Shown piece after piece: positions 34,920 to 41,730 of a stretch of DNA of 64,000 bases (position 1 is its first letter; every line of letters starts with the position of its first letter). A program made the translations under genes and the position numbers. Origin of the DNA: Scandinavium sp036495715 (GTDB lineage: Bacteria > Pseudomonadota > Gammaproteobacteria > Enterobacterales > Enterobacteriaceae); the NCBI GenBank assembly GCA_036495715.1, contig DASXML010000076.1, positions 62,001 through 126,000 on the forward strand, in the 5' to 3' direction. Below the pieces are notes generated by a model. That model saw nothing but the letters and a program-made list of their open reading frames with translations. It did no database searches and had not been told where the DNA came from.

Positions 34920-35279
34920 TTAAAGCTGACGGAAACGGCTGCGCAAAGAGAACGTGTCAGAGGTGACATAACGTTCCATTTCACGCAGGCGTTTTTCACC
35001 TGCGGCCAGCTCGGCATCGGCCGCTTTCAGCAGCTCGCCGCTGGACGGCATTTTTTCGCCGTACATTTCGTTATCCGGGATCGGGTCGAGGGCAAACGTC
35101 AAAATGATGTACGCCACCACCACGAAGAAAAACAGTCCAAAAATCATCGCCAGCACGGTGATCAGACGCACCAGTTTCACCGGAACGTCGAGCCAGTGCG
35201 CAATACCGGCGCACACGCCCTTCACCATGCCCTGCTGCGGAATACGCCACAGCTTTTTGCTGAAATCTAATGCCGCCAT
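34920..35279 (-). CDS. pspC: Phage shock protein C
   Basis: A 119-residue inner-membrane sensor. The N-terminal PspC domain starts KKLWRIPQQGMVKGVCAGIAHWLDVPVKL, followed by a hydrophobic helix (about 40-62) and a C-terminal tail ending MERYVTSDTFSLRSRFRQL. With PspB it detects membrane stress and draws PspA away from PspF. Its start overlaps the pspB stop by one base. Confidence 0.96.
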   Translation of the reverse strand: MAALDFSKKLWRIPQQGMVKGVCAGIAHWLDVPVKLVRLITVLAMIFGLFFFVVVAYIILTFALDPIPDNEMYGEKMPSSGELLKAADAELAAGEKRLREMERYVTSDTFSLRSRFRQL

Positions 35280-35500
35280 TATTTTTCTCTCCAGTTCGGA
35301 TGTTCCGCGTCGAGAATATCTTCCAGCGCCTGAATACGTTCACGCATCCGTTTCGCGTCGTCCGTCAGGTGCGAAAGGTGCTGCTGTTCGCTTTGCGACA
35401 GGTCGGCGCCGGAGCGATTGCTGTAGTGCAACCACAGCCAAACCGGCAGGACAAACAGCACAAATAATGTCAGCGGTATGGCAAGAAAAAGCGCGCTCAT
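35279..35500 (-). CDS. pspB: Phage shock protein B
   Basis: A 73-residue protein with one N-terminal membrane helix (about 3-24) and a cytosolic coiled coil ending AEHPNWRE. It partners PspC in sensing inner-membrane damage. It lies 55 bp after pspA and overlaps pspC by one base, so the two are probably translationally coupled. Confidence 0.95.
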   Translation of the reverse strand: MSALFLAIPLTLFVLFVLPVWLWLHYSNRSGADLSQSEQQHLSHLTDDAKRMRERIQALEDILDAEHPNWREK

Positions 35501-35555
35501 AAGGTCTCCTTACAGATGATGAGCGGCGGCACAAACAGGTGCCGCCTGAAAATGA

Positions 35556-36224
35556 TTATTCACTATCCTGTTTCATTTTGGCGCGCATCTCAGCGATTTG
35601 TGCGCTGATGCCGTCATCGGCTTTCAGTTCAGCAAACTGCTGGTCCAGCGATTTCTGCTTCCCGAAGCCGTGGCTTTCCGCTTCGGCTTCCATCTGGTCG
35701 ATACGACGCTCGAAGGATTCAAAACGCGCCATCGCGGTGTCCAGTTTACCGCTGTCCAGTTGACGACGAACGTCACGTGAAGAGCTAGCCGCCTGATGGC
35801 GCAGGGTCAGCGCCTGCTGGCGGGCTCGGGTTTCGCTGAGTTTATTTTCCAGCTCACCGATCTCTTTTTTCATCCGGATCAGGGTTTCATCGACCAGGGT
35901 GATTTCACCTTCCAGCGTGCTAATCAAGTCGGTCAGCTTCTGTTTTTCGATCAGCGCCGCACGCGCCAGATCTTCTTTCTCTTTACGCAACGCCAGTTCA
36001 GCTTTTTCCTGCCATTCGGCCTGCTGCGCATCGGCTTGCTCAACGCGGCGGGTCAGCTGTTTCTTTTCAGCCAGCGCACGAGCGGAAGTAGAACGCACTT
36101 CAACCAGCGTGTCTTCCATTTCCTGAATCATCAGGCGAACCAGTTTTTGCGGATCTTCAGCCTTCTCCAGCAGTGAGTTGATGTTGGCGTTCACGATATC
36201 GGCAAAACGAGAAAAAATACCCAT
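35556..36224 (-). CDS. pspA: Phage shock protein A
   Basis: A 222-residue ESCRT-III-like coiled-coil protein. It starts MGIFSRFADIVNANINSLLEKAEDP (the second ATG, matching E. coli and following AGGATTTG). It binds and inhibits PspF in the resting cell, and when freed coats damaged inner membrane. The amphipathic N-terminal helix and the helical hairpin RQLDSGKLDTAMARFESFERRIDQMEAEAESH are conserved. Confidence 0.97.
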   Translation of the reverse strand: MGIFSRFADIVNANINSLLEKAEDPQKLVRLMIQEMEDTLVEVRSTSARALAEKKQLTRRVEQADAQQAEWQEKAELALRKEKEDLARAALIEKQKLTDLISTLEGEITLVDETLIRMKKEIGELENKLSETRARQQALTLRHQAASSSRDVRRQLDSGKLDTAMARFESFERRIDQMEAEAESHGFGKQKSLDQQFAELKADDGISAQIAEMRAKMKQDSE

Positions 36225-36284
36225 CATTCAAATCCTCTTACAGTCAGTCAGTTCTGGTATCGGGCATGGCCCTGCTGATGAGAC

Positions 36285-36303
36285 AATACAAATGCCGTGC
36301 CAA
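36285..36303 (-). promoter_or_regulatory. Sigma-54 promoter of pspABCD
   Basis: TTGGCACGGCATTTGTATT on the minus strand matches the E. coli psp promoter type: the GG of TTGGCAC is 10 bp from the downstream G of TTTGTA. It lies about 60 bp before pspA and between divergent pspA and pspF. Transcription should start near 36277. PspF activates it; an AT-rich region upstream (36303-36330) suits IHF. Confidence 0.9.
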
Positions 36304-36401
36304 CTTTTTATCTTATTGATTTTACGCGAGGTGATTGAATTATCGCCGCTCTGACGCTACAGTAATGTGGTCAATTACACCAACGAGTGGCGAATTTCAT
36401 C

Positions 36402-37370
36402 ATGGCAGATTACAAGGACAACCTGCTCGGGGAAGCGAACAACTTTCTTGAGGTGCTGGAACAGGTCTCAAGGCTAGCGCCGCTGGATAAACCGGTGCTG
36501 GTGATTGGTGAGCGCGGCACAGGGAAAGAGCTGATTGCTAACCGTCTGCACTTTCTCTCTTCCCGCTGGCAAGGGCCGTTTATCTCGCTGAACTGCGCGG
36601 CGCTGAATGAAAACCTGCTCGATTCGGAACTGTTCGGCCATGAAGCCGGTGCCTTTACCGGTGCGCAGAAACGCCATCCAGGGCGATTCGAACGCGCCGA
36701 CGGCGGCACGCTGTTTCTTGATGAACTGGCGACCGCGCCGATGCTGGTGCAAGAAAAACTGCTGCGCGTGATTGAATATGGCGAACTGGAACGCGTCGGC
36801 GGCAGCCAGCCGTTACAGGTGAATGTGCGTCTGGTGTGCGCCACCAATGCCGATTTACCGCAGATGGTTGAAGAAGGCACCTTCCGCGCCGATCTCCTTG
36901 ATCGTCTGGCGTTTGACGTCGTACAACTTCCCCCGCTGCGCGAGCGACAGAGCGACATCATGTTGATGGCAGAACACTTCGCCATTCAGATGTGCCGCGA
37001 GCTGAACATGCCGCTGTTCCCCGGTTTTACCGAACATGCGCGCGATACGCTGCTCGGCTATCGCTGGCCGGGGAACATCCGCGAACTGAAAAACGTCGTT
37101 GAGCGTTCCGTTTATCGTCACGCCAGCATCGACGAGCCGCTCAATACTATTATTCTCGACCCGTTCCAGCGCCCGGTTGCTGTGGAGAATATTGCCGAGA
37201 AAAGCGAGCTGACGCTGCCATTGGATCTGCGCGAGTTTCAGCAACAACAGGAAAAAAATCTGCTCCAACAAGCGCTACAACAGGCACGATTTAACCAGAA
37301 AAAAGCGGCTGAATTGTTAGGGCTGACGTATCACCAGCTAAGGGCGTTGTTGAAGAAGCATCAGCTTTGA
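36402..37370 (+). CDS. pspF: PspF, sigma-54 enhancer-binding activator
   Basis: A 322-residue AAA+ activator of the psp operon without a receiver domain. Walker A is GERGTGKEL, the GAFTGA loop in HEAGAFTGAQKRHPG is intact, Walker B is GGTLFLDELAT, and the C-terminal Fis-type helix is in FNQKKAAELLGLTYHQLRALLKK. The start at 36402 (MADYKDNLLGE) matches E. coli; the upstream ATG at 36387 is not preferred. It is held by PspA in unstressed cells. Confidence 0.96.
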   Translation: MADYKDNLLGEANNFLEVLEQVSRLAPLDKPVLVIGERGTGKELIANRLHFLSSRWQGPFISLNCAALNENLLDSELFGHEAGAFTGAQKRHPGRFERADGGTLFLDELATAPMLVQEKLLRVIEYGELERVGGSQPLQVNVRLVCATNADLPQMVEEGTFRADLLDRLAFDVVQLPPLRERQSDIMLMAEHFAIQMCRELNMPLFPGFTEHARDTLLGYRWPGNIRELKNVVERSVYRHASIDEPLNTIILDPFQRPVAVENIAEKSELTLPLDLREFQQQQEKNLLQQALQQARFNQKKAAELLGLTYHQLRALLKKHQL

Positions 37371-37504
37371 GAGCGGGATCGTTTTTTGATTTTTGTGCTG
37401 CTGGCGCTTACATAATAATGGCGCTGAAGCGTTTGCTTAGTGCCACAAACTGTGGATGCTCGTATCTGGGTGTATTAATTAACGGGAAAAGGACAGGAGA
37501 TATA

Positions 37505-37747
37505 ATGGTAACAAGGGAAAGCATGAAACAATGGATTATTGGGTGTCTTAAAGAGCGAAATGGCAGTGCCTGGCCACGGGAAGTCTCAAAATATGTATGG
37601 GATAACTATGAGGTAGAGCTTAAGGGTTCAGGTGATATGTTGTATACGTGGCAGTATGATATTCGTTGGGCCGCTCAACAATTGAGATATGAAGGTATTC
37701 TTAAACCGGTAAATGGGCGTAAAGATTTGCCATGGGAATTAGCGTAA
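37505..37747 (+). CDS. Stand-alone winged-helix protein resembling the Mrr N-terminal domain
   Basis: An 80-residue protein whose start at 37505 follows AGGAG. The core TWQYDIRWAAQQLRYEGILKP and the WEL end resemble the Mrr N-terminal (Mrr_N-type) winged helix, which usually sits in front of a restriction nuclease domain. No nuclease is attached here. Base composition is clearly more AT-rich than neighbouring genes, suggesting transfer. It lies between pspF and an IS256-type remnant. The resemblance is from memory of family consensus and moderate. Confidence 0.6.
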   Translation: MVTRESMKQWIIGCLKERNGSAWPREVSKYVWDNYEVELKGSGDMLYTWQYDIRWAAQQLRYEGILKPVNGRKDLPWELA

Positions 37748-37776
37748 TCATAGTAAATTTAACGTTAACGCCGCTC

Positions 37777-37958
37777 GAGACTGTAATTAAAATTGTGTAA
37801 TTGCCTGTTTTTGATATGTTCACTCCACTAACGGAGACAGGCAAATTATGGACGAAAAGAAACTTAAAGCCCTTGCGGCTGGACTGGCTAAAGACATTAA
37901 AACCGAAGCCGATCTTAATGCGTTTTCCCGATGCTGCAGAAACCACGAACTGAAATAA
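37777..37958 (+). pseudogene. IS256-family element, left-end remnant with transposase N-terminus
   Basis: From GAGACTGTAATTAAAATTGT the sequence resembles the left inverted repeat of IS256-family elements. A frame from ATG 37848 encodes MDEKKLKALAAGLAKDIKTE then ADLNAFSR, the typical transposase start, and then breaks: one base is missing before ATGCTG, and similarity ends a few codons later. A stop occurs at 37956. No right end was found, so the element is dead. Confidence 0.8.
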
Positions 37959-38159
37959 TCGGGGTGAATGAAATCGGACAACCAGTTGATTTTTACCATG
38001 TAAACAGTAAAGCCACTTTCACTCAATAACGAGATCTTCCTTCCGGGAATATCCCTTGTTGGCATCGGGTTATCGCTATATTCTTCTCCGGCATCTGCAA
38101 AATCAGGTGCCGGGATTGGTCTCCTGCATTACCCTACCGACGACACATTGGCGCGTTAG
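37959..38159. other. Island sequence without a supported gene
   Basis: About 200 bp between the IS256 remnant and the Ash-type leader. A minus-strand frame crosses it (38065 to 37820) but overlaps the transposase remnant and lacks a start signal, so I do not call it. Confidence 0.4.
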
Positions 38160-38333
38160 CACCATTTTTGTGTCGTGCGCACGGCTACATCTCAATGGTG
38201 GGCCGGGTGGTGGCGTCGCAAGACGCACCGGTATCCGGTAGGGCCGGTAAGACCAACGCCGCTCGGTTCCACCACCCGTAAGATTGGTCTCTTTAGGTGG
38301 TGGTTCAAATTCTACCTACCGGAGACAGCCCTT
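38160..38333 (+). other. P4-type Ash/Icd-like leader region
   Basis: Overlapping frames encode CARLHLNGGPGGGVARRTGI and TTRKIGLFRWWFKFYLPET, the signatures that recur in annotations of Ash-family or Icd-like proteins of P4-type satellite phages. The second frame runs without a stop into the following gene. This may be conserved at the nucleotide (RNA leader) level rather than as protein. A GGAGACAGCC site ends it. Confidence 0.6.
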
Positions 38334-38771
38334 ATGGCGACAATTCTTAATAACGAAATCGATCCACTTACCATCCCCTTCAACGCCGCAACGGACTTTA
38401 CCGATCTGGCCGACTGCTGCGATCGCTTTGCGGAAACCCTGATGGAATGCAACGACACCACGCACAAACTGGCGCTATTGGGCCGTATCGGTGCCTGTCT
38501 GGCGTTGCTGCAACCGACGCTTAACGAGCCAATTCCTCCGCATCTGATCGACCGCTTTACCGTCGAGACGCTCCCTGCCCCTCAGACCTATTTTGAGCCG
38601 GATGCCGAGGCGCTGTGCCATTACTGTCAGACGTTAACGCAGGTGCTGTGTCAGCAGTCGTTGCTACCGGAAATGGAAGAGACGTTGCGAGGATTACTGT
38701 GTGAGCTGGTCTGGATGTTTGCGGCGGATTTGAAAGCCCCGCGCTGGTCAGGCAAAACGGCGGAACACTGA
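38334..38771 (+). CDS. Unrecognised protein of a satellite-phage-type leader locus
   Basis: A 145-residue predicted cytosolic, all-helical protein starting MATILNNEIDPLTIPFNAAT, directly after the Ash-type leader. It is rich in Cys (for example ADCCDRF, MECND, ALCHYCQ, LLCELV), but no standard metal motif is clear. Similar leader-plus-gene units occur in many enterobacterial genomes, in P4-like remnants. Function unknown. Confidence 0.7.
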   Translation: MATILNNEIDPLTIPFNAATDFTDLADCCDRFAETLMECNDTTHKLALLGRIGACLALLQPTLNEPIPPHLIDRFTVETLPAPQTYFEPDAEALCHYCQTLTQVLCQQSLLPEMEETLRGLLCELVWMFAADLKAPRWSGKTAEH

Positions 38772-38779
38772 AATAAAAC

Positions 38780-38923
38780 GCCGGATGGCGCTGACGCTTA
38801 TCCGGCCTACAACACCACCAAATTGACGCCTTTCCGGCCTGGAAACGACAAATTTAGCACTTATTCAACCTGCCTACAGCGTCATGGATTTTGTAGGCCC
38901 GTGCAAGCGCAGCGCCGCCGGGC
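38780..38923. repeat. REP/BIME after the island
   Basis: A REP unit GCCGGATGGCGCTGACGCTT (from 38780) is followed by the partial unit GTAGGCCCGTGCAAGCGCAG in the other type (about 38893-38923). It marks the right edge of the island and lies at the 3' end of the MFS gene. Confidence 0.8.
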
Positions 38924-38948
38924 GATATACCACGGCGGCGAGGCTGAC

Positions 38949-40361
38949 CTACCGCGCGCCAGATCGCACAAATGCAGCTGCGCGCGGCAATAACCACCAA
39001 CTCGCCAGCATAGAACCTAAGCACAGTACGCTGTTGAACAGCAGCGCATATTGCGCGGCGTTAGCCATGCCAAAGGGCAAAAAGATGGCGTAAAGTGACG
39101 CTGTCACGGCGATCCCCATCGCTCCACCCAGCGAACTGCCCATTTTGTAAATCCCTGAAGCCACACCCACTTTTTCCTCTGGCGCATTCACCACGGCGGT
39201 GTCGGTGGACGGTGTAGCGTAGCAACCCAGCCCCAATCCCAGCAGAATGTTGCTAAAGAAAACGACGCCGATATAAATGGATTTATCGAGGAAGGTACAG
39301 GAAATCAGCGCCACGCCGATCCCGGCAATAATCGGGCCGGTCATCATCGGCAAACGCGCACCATAGCGCTGAAGCAGTTTTTCGCCCACGCGGATCATCA
39401 CCAGCACCGTCACCAGATATCCCATCGTCATCATGCCGGTTTGCAGTGCCGACAAATGATGTCCCTGTTGCAACCAGATGCTGGTGATCATCAATGTACC
39501 GATGCAGCCGTTGAGCATGAAATTCGACAGCACCGCCGCACTGTAGGCACGATTTTTAAACAGCGCGAAGTCGATCAGCGCCTCATCGCCTTTGCGCAAT
39601 CCCGAGCGAATAAACCAGGCGGTTGCCAGCGCCGCGCCACACAACATTGAGAGCGAGAGTCCACTGCTCCATCCCCAACTGTGGCCTTTGCTGATAAACA
39701 GATTCAGCAGCACCAACGCAATCACAAAGCTAAACAATCCACTCAGATCGAGTTTACGGTTTTGCGCGCTTTCGCTGCGGGTTTCCGGCGTGCCACGAAT
39801 CAGCAGAATTGACACCAGCGCCGCCACCATCGAGAACACGAAGATCCAACGCCAGCCAAGACCGGTGGCAATCGCCCCGCCGACAAACGAACACAGGCCG
39901 CTGCCGCCCCACGAACCGATCACCCAGAAGCTGATCGCCCGCTGGCGGGCCTTGCCTTCGTACCAGGTTTTGATCAGCGCCAGCGTCGCGGGCATGATGC
40001 ACGCCGCCGATAATCCCTGAATCGCTCGCCCGGTCAAAAACAGCACCGGGCCGTGCGACAGCACCAACAGCGCACTGCCAACAATACTGAGCACCAGCCC
40101 AATTAACGTCAGCCGCACACGACCAAATTTATCGGCCAGACCTCCGCTCGCCACCACGAAACAGCCGCTGAATAACGCACTGAGACTGACCGCCAGCGTC
40201 AGCGTTTCCAGGGAAATATCGAGGCTGTCTTTCATCGCCGGAACCACGTTTATCACCGACTGGGCAAACAGCCAGAAGGTTAAAACGCTGAGAACAATGC
40301 CCGTCAGCAGTCGGTCGTTACCGACAAACGGGCGGATTTCTGTTAAGGGAACAGTACTCAT
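38949..40361 (-). CDS. MFS exporter of the EmrB/QacA (DHA2) type
   Basis: A 470-residue inner-membrane transporter with a 14-helix DHA2 pattern. Motif A-like GGLADKFGRVRLTLIG lies after helix 2, and GRAIQGLSAACIMPATLALI is the motif C/D-type segment. The substrate is unknown. It follows the M20 hydrolase gene by 27 bp and is probably in the same operon, downstream of it, so the pair may export or import a compound related to the hydrolase. It is divergent in outlook from the AraC/GH39-like regulator. Confidence 0.87.
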   Translation of the reverse strand: MSTVPLTEIRPFVGNDRLLTGIVLSVLTFWLFAQSVINVVPAMKDSLDISLETLTLAVSLSALFSGCFVVASGGLADKFGRVRLTLIGLVLSIVGSALLVLSHGPVLFLTGRAIQGLSAACIMPATLALIKTWYEGKARQRAISFWVIGSWGGSGLCSFVGGAIATGLGWRWIFVFSMVAALVSILLIRGTPETRSESAQNRKLDLSGLFSFVIALVLLNLFISKGHSWGWSSGLSLSMLCGAALATAWFIRSGLRKGDEALIDFALFKNRAYSAAVLSNFMLNGCIGTLMITSIWLQQGHHLSALQTGMMTMGYLVTVLVMIRVGEKLLQRYGARLPMMTGPIIAGIGVALISCTFLDKSIYIGVVFFSNILLGLGLGCYATPSTDTAVVNAPEEKVGVASGIYKMGSSLGGAMGIAVTASLYAIFLPFGMANAAQYALLFNSVLCLGSMLASWWLLPRAAAFVRSGAR

Positions 40362-40388
40362 CGTGCGGCCCTCCTTCGTGTTCGGTCA

Positions 40389-41558
40389 TCAACGCAGATA
40401 GTGTTCGGTCAGACCGCTCCACAATGCCGCGCCGGTGATGAGGATCTTGTCGTTGAAGTCATATCCCGGGTTATGCACCATGCAGCGCTCCGGTTCATCG
40501 CCTGCGCCAATGGTGAAATAGCTACCGTTCGGGTTCTTTTCGAGCATGAAGGCAAAATCCTCGCTGCCCATAAACGAACCGATGGTGACCACTTCCTCTT
40601 TGCCAAACAGGTCACTGGCGACAGTACGCACCATCTCGTTGGCGGCCGGATCGTTTTTCAACACCGGGCTGCCATTCACATGCGTAATGGTCGCGGTGGC
40701 ATTAAAGCTTTCGGCCTGCCCGATGGCGATGTCGTGAATGCGCTGCAACACCGTCTGGCGTACTTTTTCGCTGAGGGTGCGAACGGTGAGCTTCATCAGC
40801 ACTTTTTCATTGATGATGTTCGGCGCATGACCCGCCTGAATACTGCCGACGGTGACAACGGCTGGCTCGAACGGCGTGATATTACGGGACACAATCGACT
40901 GGAGCGCAATGGTGATATGACACGCCACCAGTGTGGCATCGACGGTATGTTCCGGCACTGCGCCATGACCGCCCACGCCCGTCACTTCAATGTGCAGCGT
41001 GTCGGACGACGCCATCATCGCGCCGTCGTGCAGGCCAATTTTGCCAAATTTCTGCTGCGGCATATTGTGCAGACCGAAAATGTGGTCACAGGGGAATTTG
41101 TCGAACAGGCCGTCTTCCACCATCACACGACCGCCGTACAGCAACTCTTCGGCTGGCTGGAAAATCAGGTTTAACGTGCCGCTAAAATTACGGGTGCGTG
41201 CCAGATATTCAGCGGCATACAGCAGCGTGGTGGTGTGTCCGTCATGCCCGCAGCCGTGGAATTTACCGTCGGTTTTGCTGGCCCACGCTTTGCCGCTGTT
41301 TTCCTGCATGGGCAACGCGTCCATATCGGCGCGGATCCCCAGACGCTTGCTGCCATTCCCCACTTTTAAGGTGCCGACAACGCCCGTTCCACCTAGCCCA
41401 CGATGGACCTCGTAGCCCCATTTTGTCAGCAGACGCGCGACCTGATCGCTGGTCTGGTGTTCTTCAAAACCAATTTCCGGATGCTGATGAAAGTGACGGC
41501 GCAGTTCGGTGAATTGTTCTTCGGTGGCCTGCAATGCTTCAACAATTGGATGTTTCAT
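40389..41558 (-). CDS. M20-family amidohydrolase (hippurate hydrolase-like)
   Basis: A 389-residue cytosolic zinc aminoacylase/hippuricase-type enzyme. Metal-binding motifs are GIRADMDALPM, GCGHDGHTT, FQPAEELLYGG (catalytic Glu) and GLHNMP. The dimerisation domain, VTGVGGHGAVPE, lies in the middle, and GSEDFAFMLEKNPNGSYF near the end. The substrate might be an N-acyl amino acid such as hippurate, but M20 specificity cannot be read from sequence. It is the first gene of a two-gene unit with the MFS gene and is divergent from the AraC/GH39-like regulator over 172 bp. Confidence 0.87.
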   Translation of the reverse strand: MKHPIVEALQATEEQFTELRRHFHQHPEIGFEEHQTSDQVARLLTKWGYEVHRGLGGTGVVGTLKVGNGSKRLGIRADMDALPMQENSGKAWASKTDGKFHGCGHDGHTTTLLYAAEYLARTRNFSGTLNLIFQPAEELLYGGRVMVEDGLFDKFPCDHIFGLHNMPQQKFGKIGLHDGAMMASSDTLHIEVTGVGGHGAVPEHTVDATLVACHITIALQSIVSRNITPFEPAVVTVGSIQAGHAPNIINEKVLMKLTVRTLSEKVRQTVLQRIHDIAIGQAESFNATATITHVNGSPVLKNDPAANEMVRTVASDLFGKEEVVTIGSFMGSEDFAFMLEKNPNGSYFTIGAGDEPERCMVHNPGYDFNDKILITGAALWSGLTEHYLR

Positions 41559-41730
41559 TTTTGTTATCCCTTTATTGCTTTACAGTGATAATGTCGAGTT
41601 TATGCCGTCACCTTGACGGAAAAGCGCCTTTTTTTGTTGTGTAGTCACGCATTTCTCATGACTGTTTTTCATACAATTCAGTTATGACAAAAAACAACAG
41701 GCACTCTTTTGTCTCGATGTGAGGTGAGTC

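Noticed and set aside
37820..38065. 81-codon minus-strand frame across the IS256 remnant
   Set aside because: It is antisense to the transposase start and crosses the break point; no start signal and no recognised motif.
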